DNA of 64,000 nucleotides from Deltaproteobacteria bacterium (lineage in GTDB: Bacteria; Myxococcota_A; UBA9160; UBA4427): positions 339,444 through 403,443 of the forward strand of contig JAJDAO010000003.1 of assembly GCA_029261835.1 (NCBI GenBank), in the 5' to 3' direction. Below are positions 1-7,750 of this stretch, in pieces. The notes beneath the pieces are model-generated. The model ran no database searches. It was not told the DNA's origin and saw only the letters and a program-made list of their open reading frames with translations. Each line of letters opens with the position of its first letter. Within the stretch, counting starts at the first letter, position 1. A program made the translations under genes and the position numbers.

Positions 1-1173
1 CGTTTCGATCTCTTCGCTCCGACGCCCGAGCACGAGCTGCTGGCAGCAAGCCTGCGACAGTTCGTCGAGCGTGAGGTCGAGGGGCAGGCATCCGAGCACG
101 ACCGCTCGGAGACCTTCAATCTGTCCCTCTTCCGGAAGGCGGGCGAGCTCGGTCTGCTCGGGGTGACGATTCCCGAGTGTTACGGCGGCGCGGGTCTGGA
201 CGCGGTGGCGGCCGTACAGCTCTTGGAGGCTCTCTCGACCTCCGATCCCGGCTTTGGACTGGCGCTGCTGGCCCACTCTTTTCTCTTCGCCCACAACTTG
301 GCGGTCAATGGCAGTGAGGAGCAGTGTCGCCGCATCTTGCCGCGAGTCGTGAGTGGAGAGTGGGTGGCGGGCATGTGCATGACCGAGCCCGAGGCCGGGA
401 CTGACGTACTCGGCATGAGGACGCGTGCCGAGCGCGATGGCAAGGACTGGCGGCTGAGCGGCGTCAAGACGTTCATCACCAACGGTGGAATCGCCCCGGA
501 CACGCTGGGCGATGTGTTCATCGTCTATGCCGCGACAGGCGAGCGCTCACTGAGCGCGTTCCTCGTCGAGAAGGGCATGTCCGGCTTCCGCCTCGGACAG
601 AAGTGGTGCGACAAGCTGGGCATGCGGGCCTCGTTCACGGCCGAGTTGATCTTCGAAGACGTGCGCGTCCCGGCTGACAATCTGATGGGTGAAGAGGGGC
701 AGGGCACAGCCCACATGATGCGCAACCTCGAGATCGAGCGGCTGACTCTGGCGGCGCAGGGTCTCGGCATCGCGCAGCGGGCGCTGCGCGTGATGCTCGA
801 GTACGCGGATCAGCGCAAGAGCTTCGGTCGGCCGATCCGCGAGTTCGGACAGATCCAGCGCCATATTGCCGAGACCTACGCGGAGTACCGGGCGGCACGA
901 GCCTTCGTTTATGACACGGCGCGGCGACTCTCCTTCCGGAGTGCCGGCCAACGCGTGGACGCGGATGCGGGCAAGTTGTTGGCCTCACAGGTGGCCAAGC
1001 GCGCGGCCGACGCGGCGATTCAGGTGCTCGGCGGCAACGGCTACATGGGCGAGTACGTGGTGGAGCGGTTGTGGCGCGACGCGAAGCTGCTGGAGATCGG
1101 CGGCGGCACGCTAGAGGCCCATCAGAAGAACATCACCAAGGATCTCGCGCGGGATCCCTCAATCGTGGGCTGA
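1..1173 (+). CDS. acyl-CoA dehydrogenase (5'-truncated by window edge)
   Basis: FAD-dependent acyl-CoA dehydrogenase that oxidises an acyl-CoA to the trans-2-enoyl-CoA and passes electrons to ETF. The reading frame is open from base 1, so the true start lies upstream. Visible signatures are the FAD/substrate motif MTEPEAGTD, the segment WRLSGVKTFITNGG, and the C-terminal block IQVLGGNGYMGEYVVERLWR followed by DAKLLEIGGGT. The position that carries the catalytic Glu in MCAD/SCAD (YEGT) is Gly here (GGGT). A Glu lies in LEIERLTLAA, where isovaleryl-CoA dehydrogenase has its base, so this is an IVD-like architecture. It precedes an APH-fold kinase and a DUF6285 gene. The family is certain; the substrate (branched or long-chain acyl-CoA) cannot be read from sequence. 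Confidence 0.93.
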   Translation, partial: RFDLFAPTPEHELLAASLRQFVEREVEGQASEHDRSETFNLSLFRKAGELGLLGVTIPECYGGAGLDAVAAVQLLEALSTSDPGFGLALLAHSFLFAHNLAVNGSEEQCRRILPRVVSGEWVAGMCMTEPEAGTDVLGMRTRAERDGKDWRLSGVKTFITNGGIAPDTLGDVFIVYAATGERSLSAFLVEKGMSGFRLGQKWCDKLGMRASFTAELIFEDVRVPADNLMGEEGQGTAHMMRNLEIERLTLAAQGLGIAQRALRVMLEYADQRKSFGRPIREFGQIQRHIAETYAEYRAARAFVYDTARRLSFRSAGQRVDADAGKLLASQVAKRAADAAIQVLGGNGYMGEYVVERLWRDAKLLEIGGGTLEAHQKNITKDLARDPSIVG

Positions 1174-1235
1174 TTGCTGAAGCTCCGACTGTGATCGCTC
1201 ATCCCCTGTGTGACGGGAGTGGCTGGAGCTCGAAC

Positions 1236-2303
1236 ATGGGCGATGTACAGAAGCGCGGCCGGCAACTCTCACCCGATGAGATGGTCGAGCGGTTCACGGA
1301 CTTCGTGGCCGAGCAGGAAGCGGTCGAACGTTCCGCTGTTCGCGTCGACAATCTGAAACGGCTTGCAGGCGGTGCCTCGCGCATGCTGTGGTCGGTGGAC
1401 GTGGAAGTCGACGAGGGTGGGCGGGCGGCCAGCAAGCTCGAGCTCGTGCTGCGCCAGGACCCGCCCGGCCGAATTCAACAGGGTGGGATGGCGCTCGAGT
1501 TCGAGCTGCTGCGAGCCGCCGCCGAGCGGGGTGTGCCCGTTCCCACGGTCTACTGGTGCGCCCGGGACGCCGAGCCGCTGGGGGCGCCGTTCTTCGCCAT
1601 GCAGCGCCTTTCGGGCGAAGCAATCCCACGACGCCTGCTGCGCGACGAGAGATACGCCGGCACGCGCGCGGTGATGGCCCGTGAGCTCGGCGAGATCCTG
1701 GCGAAGATCCACAGCATCGACCATGCGGCGCCGGAGCTGGCCGGTCGGCTGCAACGCCCGCCCGACGGAGCCACGCCCGCGCAGTTCGAGATCGACCGCT
1801 TGGTCGGGGGCTATCGCGCCGTCGCAGTCGAGCCCCATCCGGTGCTCGACCTTGCGGAGCGCTGGCTGCGCGCCCGCGTGCCAGAGAGCCGGCCGCTCGG
1901 GCTCGTGCACGGCGACTATCGCATGGGCAACTTCATGTTCGACGACCGGGGCACCGTGGGCGTGCTCGACTGGGAGCTGGCCCACGTCGGGGATCCGGCG
2001 GAGGATCTGGCCTGGCTGTGTGTACGTGCTTGGCGCTTCGGCAACGACCATCTGGCGGCTGGCGGTGTCGGCAGCCGCGAAGAGCTAGTGGAGGCCTACC
2101 AAGCCGCGGGTGGTCTGCCGGTGGAGCCCGACGTGCTCAGCTTCTGGGAGGTGCTGGGCAATCTCAAGCTGGCACTCGTCTTCATCACGCAGGCCCGCGC
2201 CTACTTGGACGGCGCCCATGCCACGGTCGAGCTGGCGTCACTGGGTCGGCGCATCGCGGAAGCTGAGCAGGAGCTGTTGCGGCTGATGGAGGGCGCGACG
2301 TGA
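1236..2303 (+). CDS. APH-fold phosphotransferase (ACAD10/11 kinase-like)
   Basis: Aminoglycoside-phosphotransferase-fold kinase of the type often encoded beside acyl-CoA dehydrogenases and homologous to the kinase domains of ACAD10/11. The catalytic loop HGDYRMGN is at about residues 225-232 and the metal-binding DWE at about 245-247. I chose the ATG whose protein begins MGDVQKRG because GGAG lies 7 bases upstream; the frame stays open further upstream, but that part reads as antisense-like low-quality peptide. Its stop overlaps the GTG start of the next gene, so the two are probably translationally coupled. In ACAD10/11 the kinase domain acts on hydroxyacyl-CoA, which gives a plausible role in hydroxy-fatty-acid breakdown. 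The sequence does not prove the substrate, and antibiotic resistance is unlikely from context. Confidence 0.88.
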   Translation: MGDVQKRGRQLSPDEMVERFTDFVAEQEAVERSAVRVDNLKRLAGGASRMLWSVDVEVDEGGRAASKLELVLRQDPPGRIQQGGMALEFELLRAAAERGVPVPTVYWCARDAEPLGAPFFAMQRLSGEAIPRRLLRDERYAGTRAVMARELGEILAKIHSIDHAAPELAGRLQRPPDGATPAQFEIDRLVGGYRAVAVEPHPVLDLAERWLRARVPESRPLGLVHGDYRMGNFMFDDRGTVGVLDWELAHVGDPAEDLAWLCVRAWRFGNDHLAAGGVGSREELVEAYQAAGGLPVEPDVLSFWEVLGNLKLALVFITQARAYLDGAHATVELASLGRRIAEAEQELLRLMEGAT

Positions 2304-2683
2304 ACGATCGACCGACAGCGGTCGAGCTCCTGGAGGCGGTGCGTCGCTTCCTACAGGACGACGTCATGCCTGCGCTCGACGGCCACCTCGGCTACCAGGT
2401 TCGCGTGGCGGCCAACGTCGTTGCCATCGTGGCGCGCGAGATCGAGTGCGGGGAGCGTCACCTCGAGGCCGAGTGGTGTCGCCTGGCGGAACTCTTCGAA
2501 GAGTCGGGCGCGGCACCGGCCGGTTGCCTAGCACGACGCGAGCAGATCCAGACCTGGAGCGAGAGGTTGTGCGAGGAGATCCGCGCCGGTCGGGCCGATG
2601 CCGGGCCACGACGTGAGGCGGTGATCGCCCATCTGGAGCAGACCGTGGCGGAAAAGCTCGAGGTGACGAAGGGCGCCGGCTGA
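2300..2683 (+). CDS. DUF6285 family protein
   Basis: Small all-alpha protein of 127 residues that starts with GTG overlapping the upstream TGA (GTGA). The N-terminal pattern (LLEAVRRFLQDDVMPAL, then GYQVRVAANVVAIVAREIE) is what I recognise as DUF6285, a family commonly placed directly after APH-like kinases and acyl-CoA dehydrogenases. No catalytic motif is visible and there is no signal peptide or membrane segment. The tight coupling suggests it is an accessory or partner of the kinase. Function is unknown. Confidence 0.8.
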   Translation: MNDRPTAVELLEAVRRFLQDDVMPALDGHLGYQVRVAANVVAIVAREIECGERHLEAEWCRLAELFEESGAAPAGCLARREQIQTWSERLCEEIRAGRADAGPRREAVIAHLEQTVAEKLEVTKGAG

Positions 2684-2879
2684 CAAGCCCTGCGGCGCGG
2701 GTGGGGCCGAGTTGGGGCGGGAGGTGCTTGCCGCCTGCGTCTCACTTCGCCCGCGTCGTGGCGCAGCATGCTGGGCAGGGCAGCAGAGTTGCGGTAATCA
2801 ACCCTCCGCCGACAACCGGCCCCTTGCCTCGCACGGCGATCTAATTCGACGCTCTCCAAGCTGAATTCGGGAACGAGAA

Positions 2880-4514
2880 ATGACGGCCCTAGAGCCCGTT
2901 ACAGAAGAGCGCTCCGTCGCACGTGAGGTCGAGCGCCGGCGTTCCTTCGCGATCATCTCGCACCCCGACGCCGGCAAGACGACACTCACGGAGAAGCTCT
3001 TGCTCTACGGCGGGGCGATCCGGCAGGCAGGAGCGATCCGGGGGCAGCGGGCGGCGCGACACGCCACGAGCGATTGGCTCGAGCTCGAGCGTCAACGGGG
3101 AATCTCGGTCAGCAGCTCCGTGCTTCACTTCGACTACGCGGGCTACCGCGTCAATATCCTCGATACACCGGGTCACCGCGACTTCAGCGAGGACACGTAT
3201 CGTACGCTGATGGCTGCCGACAGCGCCGTGATGCTGATGGACGCTTCCAAGGGCGTCGAGGAACAGACCCGCAAGCTCTTCCAGGTCTGTCGCCTGCGCC
3301 GCATACCGATCTTCACCTTCGTCAACAAGATGGATCGGTTTGGCCGCGACGGGCTCGACCTGATGAGCGAGATCGAGGATCTGCTCGGAATCGACGCGGT
3401 TCCGGTGAGCTGGCCGATCGGCTCCGGGAAGGATTTTCGCGGCGTCTACGATCGGTTGGCACAGCGGGCTCTGCTCTTCTCGGGTGGCGAGCACGGTACG
3501 ACCCGCGTGACACAGCGCGACGTGGAGGGTGGTATCGACACCCCGGCTGTTGCCGAGGCGCTCGGCGAGTTCCACGGCGACGTCCGAGAACATCTCGAGC
3601 TACTCGATGGCGCTGGCGCCGAGCTCGATCTCGCCGCCGTTCGGGCGGGTCGGCAGACACCGATGTTCTTCGGTAGCGCTCTGACCAACTACGGTGTTCT
3701 TCCATTCCTCGAGCGTTTTCTGAGCATGGCGCCACATCCCGGTGTCCGGCTCGCCGACGGCGAGCGGATCGATCCGGCGGCGCGTCCCTTCTCGGGCTTC
3801 GTGTTCAAGATCCAAGCCAATATGGACAGGGATCACCGCGATCGCATCGCCTTTCTGCGCGTCTGTTCGGGGCGTTTCGTCAAGGGTGACAGCGCCGTGC
3901 ACGTGCGCACGGGCAAGAAGATCCGCTTGGCCAACTCCACGTTGATCATGGGCAAGGACCGCCAGGAGGTGGAGGAGGCCTACCCGGGTGACGTCGTCGG
4001 TCTCTTCGATCCCGGGGTCTTCCGCATCGGCGATACCGTCAGCCAAGAGGGGAGCTTCTCCTATTCGGGGATCCCCAGCTTTTCGCCGGAGTGTTTCGTG
4101 CGCGTGGAAGTCGCCGCTGTGCTGAAGCGCAAGTCGTTGGAGAAGGGGCTCGAGCAGCTCGTTCAGGAAGGAGCCGTGCAGCTCTTTCGGGACCCGCACA
4201 GCGACTCGGCCGCACTCGTTCTGGGAGCCATGGGACCGTTGCAGTTCGACGTGATGAAACACCGGTTGGCGGATGAGTACGGTGTCAACGTCGATCTTTC
4301 GCCGTTGCCGTTCAAGCTCGCGCGCTGGCCGCAGGGCGACTTTGATCCGGAGATCTTCCGCTATTCGGAGCGCGTCAGAGTCGTCGCGGACCGCGATGGT
4401 CGGCCGGTCCTCCTCGCTCAGGGCCGCTGGGATCTGGACCGCGCGTTGCAGAGGCACAGCGGCCTGATCCTGTCGGAGACAGCCGATCCCAGCCTGTTCG
4501 AGAATGAGAGCTAG
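2880..4514 (+). CDS. prfC: peptide chain release factor 3
   Basis: GTPase RF3, which removes RF1 or RF2 from the ribosome after peptide release. The GTPase motifs are intact: HPDAGKT at residues 28-34, an RGISV switch-I segment, DTPGHRDF, and NKMDR. Domain 2 (beta barrel) and the RF3 C-terminal domain follow. The length of 544 residues is close to the usual ~530. The start ATG lies after a purine-rich stretch (GGGAACGAGAA). It is monocistronic: about 200 bases separate it from the DUF6285 gene and a small hairpin sits at its stop codon. Confidence 0.96.
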   Translation: MTALEPVTEERSVAREVERRRSFAIISHPDAGKTTLTEKLLLYGGAIRQAGAIRGQRAARHATSDWLELERQRGISVSSSVLHFDYAGYRVNILDTPGHRDFSEDTYRTLMAADSAVMLMDASKGVEEQTRKLFQVCRLRRIPIFTFVNKMDRFGRDGLDLMSEIEDLLGIDAVPVSWPIGSGKDFRGVYDRLAQRALLFSGGEHGTTRVTQRDVEGGIDTPAVAEALGEFHGDVREHLELLDGAGAELDLAAVRAGRQTPMFFGSALTNYGVLPFLERFLSMAPHPGVRLADGERIDPAARPFSGFVFKIQANMDRDHRDRIAFLRVCSGRFVKGDSAVHVRTGKKIRLANSTLIMGKDRQEVEEAYPGDVVGLFDPGVFRIGDTVSQEGSFSYSGIPSFSPECFVRVEVAAVLKRKSLEKGLEQLVQEGAVQLFRDPHSDSAALVLGAMGPLQFDVMKHRLADEYGVNVDLSPLPFKLARWPQGDFDPEIFRYSERVRVVADRDGRPVLLAQGRWDLDRALQRHSGLILSETADPSLFENES

Positions 4515-4529
4515 CGCCGCGCACGGCGC
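4514..4529 (+). terminator. short GC hairpin at the prfC stop
   Basis: GCGCCG, a 4-base loop, then CGGCGC forms a perfect 6-bp stem starting at the last base of the prfC stop codon, followed by a C/T-rich run. It could act as an intrinsic terminator, although there is no clean U tract. Confidence 0.35.
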
Positions 4530-4714
4530 CTCCCCCTCTTCAGCGGCGTTTGTTCTCGAAGCGTACCCATCAAACCGGCGGATTTTTTCCACTTGTCGAG
4601 GCGTGTGCGGTAGTCTGTAGAGTGGGGTGGGGGAGTTGGATGTGGTGCGGGAGCACGCACGCGTCCGCGATATCAGTGGCGTTCCATCGGGTGCGGCGTC
4701 CGCCGGGAGGCGCC

Positions 4715-4969
4715 ATGGGCGGAGACATTTCCCCGCGGCACGGCGGGACGAGACGACGTGACGGCACGAACGAGGTCCAGACGACTCTGCTCGATCTGTT
4801 GATGGGAATCGATGAGGTCGCCGACAGCGAGCAGGAGAGTCTTGCCGCCGCCATGCAGCTTCTGCGATGCGGTCGCGTTCGCGTCATCTCGAGGTCGAGT
4901 GAACTGGCCGGGGCCGGCCTGCTCTCGAGAGCGCGCCTCCGGGACCTGATCGAAGAGGAGGTTCGCTGA
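4715..4969 (+). CDS. small hypothetical protein
   Basis: An 84-residue protein when started at the ATG preceded by GGGAGG with 4 bases of spacing. The same frame is open further upstream but without a comparable ribosome site. The first ~20 residues are polar and basic. The rest (LLDLLMGIDEVADSEQE to the C-terminal RLRDLIEEEVR) looks like two or three amphipathic helices. There is no signal peptide, membrane segment or cysteine motif, and I do not recognise the family. It lies between prfC and an oppositely oriented protease gene, so it is probably transcribed alone or by read-through from prfC. Confidence 0.55.
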   Translation: MGGDISPRHGGTRRRDGTNEVQTTLLDLLMGIDEVADSEQESLAAAMQLLRCGRVRVISRSSELAGAGLLSRARLRDLIEEEVR

Positions 4970-5013
4970 GCGGCGTGGGCGGAACCCGGCGGAGCCGGCT
5001 CGGCACGGCGTGA

Positions 5014-5940
5014 TCAGGGCAGGGTAGGGTCCGGGACGCCCTGGCCTTCGAGCACCTGGCGGATGAAATCGAGGATCTGCGAGCTGGGGACCGCGAAGGC
5101 GATGCCCTGCGCGCTCCGGGCCAGCGCGGTGTTCATACCGACCGCGCTTCCGCCGAGGGTGATCAGCGGTCCGCCCGAGGAGCCGGGGTTGATGGCGGTG
5201 TCGGTCTGAAGAAACTCGATCTGCCGCCCTTCAGTGTCCTCCAGCTTCAAGAGCTCACGCCCGGTCTGACTGATGATGCCCTGGCTTGCGGAGTGCCCGA
5301 GGCCGAGCGGATTGCCGATCGCGATCACGCAGTCGCCCACCGCGACCTGGGACGAATCGCCGATCGGGATGTAGGGAAACGGACCGCTCGCATTCTTGAG
5401 CTGGAGCAGAGCGATGTCGAGTACCGGGTCGCGAGCGACCACCTCGACCTCGTGGTCCACCCCGTCGCTCGTTCTTGCTTTGATCGTCACGGCATTGGCG
5501 ATGACGTGATTGTTGCTGAGCAAGAAGCCCGACGGGTGGATGAAGAACGCAGAGCCCAGTGCCTCGCCCGGCAGCGGGAAGCGAAGGCTGAAGCCGGGCA
5601 GCGCGATCGGCAGCAAGCTGAGGCGATACGGCGTCGCCGTCGTGGTGTAGACGCTTGCCACCGCCGGCATCGCCGTCTCCACGACCCGACGGATGGTATG
5701 GCTGTGCAGCGCGATCTCTGCCGGCGGCTCGTGAGAGGCGACGACGACCTGGTCGATTCCCTTGGTCACAAGCTCCTGGGTCGACGGCCTCAGCCAGATC
5801 GGTGTGTTCGGCGTAACCAGCGTCGCGGGCTCCTGGCTGACGCCGATGCCGAGAATCGAGCATCCCCCGGACGCGGCGGCCATCAGCAGCACAGCGGGCA
5901 CGAGTGCGCACGTGAATCTCGGGAAGTGTGATTTCGTCAT
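5014..5940 (-). CDS. HtrA/DegP-type serine protease lipoprotein without PDZ
   Basis: Trypsin-fold HtrA-family protease. The triad is visible as His in SNNHVIAN, Asp in DPVLDIALLQL and Ser255 in NPGSSGGPL. The N-terminus is a lipoprotein signal (MTKSHF, hydrophobic stretch, then a Cys near residue 27 in a loose lipobox ASGGC), so the mature enzyme is probably membrane-anchored and periplasmic. The chain ends directly after the protease domain; the PDZ domains of DegP/DegS are missing. I use the ATG preceded by GGAGAG rather than the TTG 21 bases upstream. It is divergent from the FmdB-like gene across a long intergenic region. Likely role: envelope protein quality control. Confidence 0.88.
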   Translation of the reverse strand: MTKSHFPRFTCALVPAVLLMAAASGGCSILGIGVSQEPATLVTPNTPIWLRPSTQELVTKGIDQVVVASHEPPAEIALHSHTIRRVVETAMPAVASVYTTTATPYRLSLLPIALPGFSLRFPLPGEALGSAFFIHPSGFLLSNNHVIANAVTIKARTSDGVDHEVEVVARDPVLDIALLQLKNASGPFPYIPIGDSSQVAVGDCVIAIGNPLGLGHSASQGIISQTGRELLKLEDTEGRQIEFLQTDTAINPGSSGGPLITLGGSAVGMNTALARSAQGIAFAVPSSQILDFIRQVLEGQGVPDPTLP

Positions 5941-6700
5941 CGACTCTCCGGTCACCGACAATGCCCGGCGGCGCCTGGCGACGCGAGACTCGATGCCTGT
6001 GCGTTCAGCCTAACGCAATGCCTCGGACCGGCCGGAACGCGCGGAAGGTGCGGGCGCTCTCGAGTGGCCGGCAGTGTAGGTGGCGCACCATGGGAAGACA
6101 ATCGAGTGGCTGGCGCGACAACGCGTCAACTCACGGCGATCTCTTCGTGCCACCGACTCTCGTCGCCGGCTCTGCCATTGCGGTGCGGGTGCCCGAGTTG
6201 ACGACGCCCCGCCGAGGCGGGGCGCGTCAACGATGGATACATCAAGGAAGTGCGAGTCGCGAACTCTGCACAGCGGCGAGCGATGAGATCAGCAGCGCCT
6301 TCGCACACTGATTAGCCCTGCGAACTTTGTGCCACAGATGCACATGTCTGGGAAACTCGTTCTCCTACTTGGGGTTGCGGTGTGGACAGCGCTGTCACTA
6401 GCGAGAAGACATGTCGCTCGCTGGCGCAGAACGCGGCGGTCTCGGCCAAGAACGCCCGTGCGACCCGATCCATCGGCCGCGAAACCCTGCGGATCCGGCA
6501 GGTTGCCGAGAGTGGCGCAGAATGCCCGGGGCGGTGCAGATTGCTTCGTGTGAGCTCGACCGCGTGGCTTAAGCCCCATGCGCCGCTCGAGCGGGCCGGC
6601 CAACGCTCGCTGGTGACCCGCCCTTGGGGGAGTGCTCCGCATGGGCTGGCTGCCGCAGACATCGTTGACATCCGGTGCGGATTCTCCACGCTCTCGCGCC
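5941..6700. other. long intergenic region between divergent genes
   Basis: About 760 bases separate the start of the HtrA lipoprotein (minus strand) from the start of the FmdB-like gene (plus strand). Several open frames cross it on both strands, but none has a ribosome site, consistent codon bias or a recognisable protein. One encodes a short hydrophobic start (MSGKLVLLLGVAVWTALSLA, from the ATG near 6344) that then runs into Arg-rich sequence and looks accidental or decayed. The strongest structure is the inverted repeat listed separately. Promoters for both flanking genes must lie here, but I could not pick out convincing boxes. Confidence 0.5.
6197..6231. repeat. 16-bp-arm inverted repeat (hairpin)
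   Basis: GTTGACG-A-CGCCCCGCC, two bases, then GGCGGGGCG-CGTCAAC. The arms pair over 16 bases with a single bulged A. There is no T tract on either side. It may be an RNA hairpin, an operator-like palindrome or the remnant of a mobile repeat. Confidence 0.6.
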
Positions 6701-6934
6701 ATGCCGATCTACGAATATCGCTGTGAGGTCTGCGACCAGGTCATCGAGGCCCTGCAGAAGATGTCCGACTCCCCACTGCGGGACTGCCCAAGCGGGGATG
6801 GCGGCAGACTGGCCCGCCTGATCAGCGCCCACAATGTCGGGGGCGTTGCTTCGGGCCGGGAGGGTGCTGCGTGTGAGCGCAGCGAGGCGCCCGCCTGCGG
6901 CGGTTGTGATTTCGCCGGAACCGGCTGCTCCTGA
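6701..6934 (+). CDS. FmdB-type zinc ribbon protein, one Cys missing
   Basis: A 77-residue protein of the FmdB/CxxC_CXXC_SSSS family, beginning MPIYEYRCEVC, which is diagnostic. Zinc-ribbon cysteines are C8, C11 and C29; the expected fourth (CPxC) is Gly32 within CPSGDGG, so the site is incomplete. The usual Cys-rich C-terminal tail (CGGCDFAGTGCS) is kept and might supply a ligand. The in-frame upstream extension has no family similarity, so I start at MPIYEY. The family name comes from a putative regulator of formamidase genes, but its general role is unknown. It converges on the carboxymuconolactone decarboxylase-like gene, 11 bases away. Confidence 0.82.
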   Translation: MPIYEYRCEVCDQVIEALQKMSDSPLRDCPSGDGGRLARLISAHNVGGVASGREGAACERSEAPACGGCDFAGTGCS

Positions 6935-6945
6935 GGCTGAGCGCT

Positions 6946-7509
6946 TCACGGGGACGGCTTCGGGAAGCGCGCTACACCCTCCTCGAGCTGTACGCCAAAC
7001 GTGTTGAGGGCCATCGAGACGAGGTTGTACTGTCCGACGGCGAAGATCACGTCCATGAGTTGCTGCGTGTCGTAGCGTTCGCGAAGCAACTGCCAGGTGG
7101 ACTCGCCGATGAACGCATCGGCGAGAAGCTCGTCGGCCGCGCGCACCAGGGTGGCCTCGAACGGGTCCCAGCCGGCGGCGTCGGGCCCGGCTGCGACACG
7201 CTCGATCTCTTCGGCCGTCAGGCCGGCCATGCGGCCGATTGCCACGTGCATCGACCATTCGTACTCGGCGCGACACAGCCATCCTACGCGGAGGATGAGG
7301 ATTTCCCGATCGCGAGCCGGCAGTGTTGACTTGTTCAGGACGTGAGCCCCGAAGACCATCCAGCGCTTCATGAGCTTCGGGTGATTGGCCAGCGTTCGGT
7401 AGATGCCGAGTACATGGCCATCTTGACTGAGGCGATCGAGCTGCAGGCGGGTTTCTTCATCGGCATCATCCAGCTCGATCGGATCGATTCGGGGCTCTTC
7501 GAGTCGCAC
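6946..7509 (-). CDS. carboxymuconolactone decarboxylase family protein
   Basis: CMD/AhpD-fold protein of 187 residues. I start at GTG because AAGGAG lies 6 bases upstream; a longer frame exists, but its first ~44 residues are low-complexity. The active-site region reads CRAEYEWSMHV (Glu-x-Glu...His), the carboxymuconolactone decarboxylase pattern, without the CxxC of AhpD. The C-terminal LMDVIFAVGQYNLVSMALNT is the second family signature. Proteins of this type are usually annotated as carboxymuconolactone decarboxylase-like, and few have a known substrate. It is a single gene, divergent from the carboxylesterase. Confidence 0.85.
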   Translation of the reverse strand: MRLEEPRIDPIELDDADEETRLQLDRLSQDGHVLGIYRTLANHPKLMKRWMVFGAHVLNKSTLPARDREILILRVGWLCRAEYEWSMHVAIGRMAGLTAEEIERVAAGPDAAGWDPFEATLVRAADELLADAFIGESTWQLLRERYDTQQLMDVIFAVGQYNLVSMALNTFGVQLEEGVARFPKPSP

Positions 7510-7750
7510 TCTCTTCTCCTTAGGCTTCGTTTCTGGCTCGGTGTCGCGTCCGCCGCCGCGCAAGACTTCAGCGGTTCGCGCGCCGCGCTGAAGTGGAAGC
7601 GGCAATGTAGCCGCCCGTGCTTCCGGATTCGCGGCTTGCACCAGGGCACGACCGGTCTCGTTGGTACGCTCGACGTGATAACCTCCTCACGCGGGCATAA
7701 CGTCCGCGGCGCGGCAGCTCGCAGCGTTCAGGGTCGATCGGAGTGGGAGC

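Noticed and set aside
1236..2303. Aminoglycoside resistance gene
   Set aside because: The APH fold is present, but its position between an acyl-CoA dehydrogenase and DUF6285 points to an ACAD10/11-like metabolic kinase.
3600..4592. A 330-codon minus-strand open frame
   Set aside because: Antisense to prfC; no motif and no ribosome site.
6289..6726. Overlapping open frames on both strands in the HtrA-FmdB gap
   Set aside because: No ribosome sites, no recognisable domains and Arg-rich translations; I treat the stretch as non-coding.
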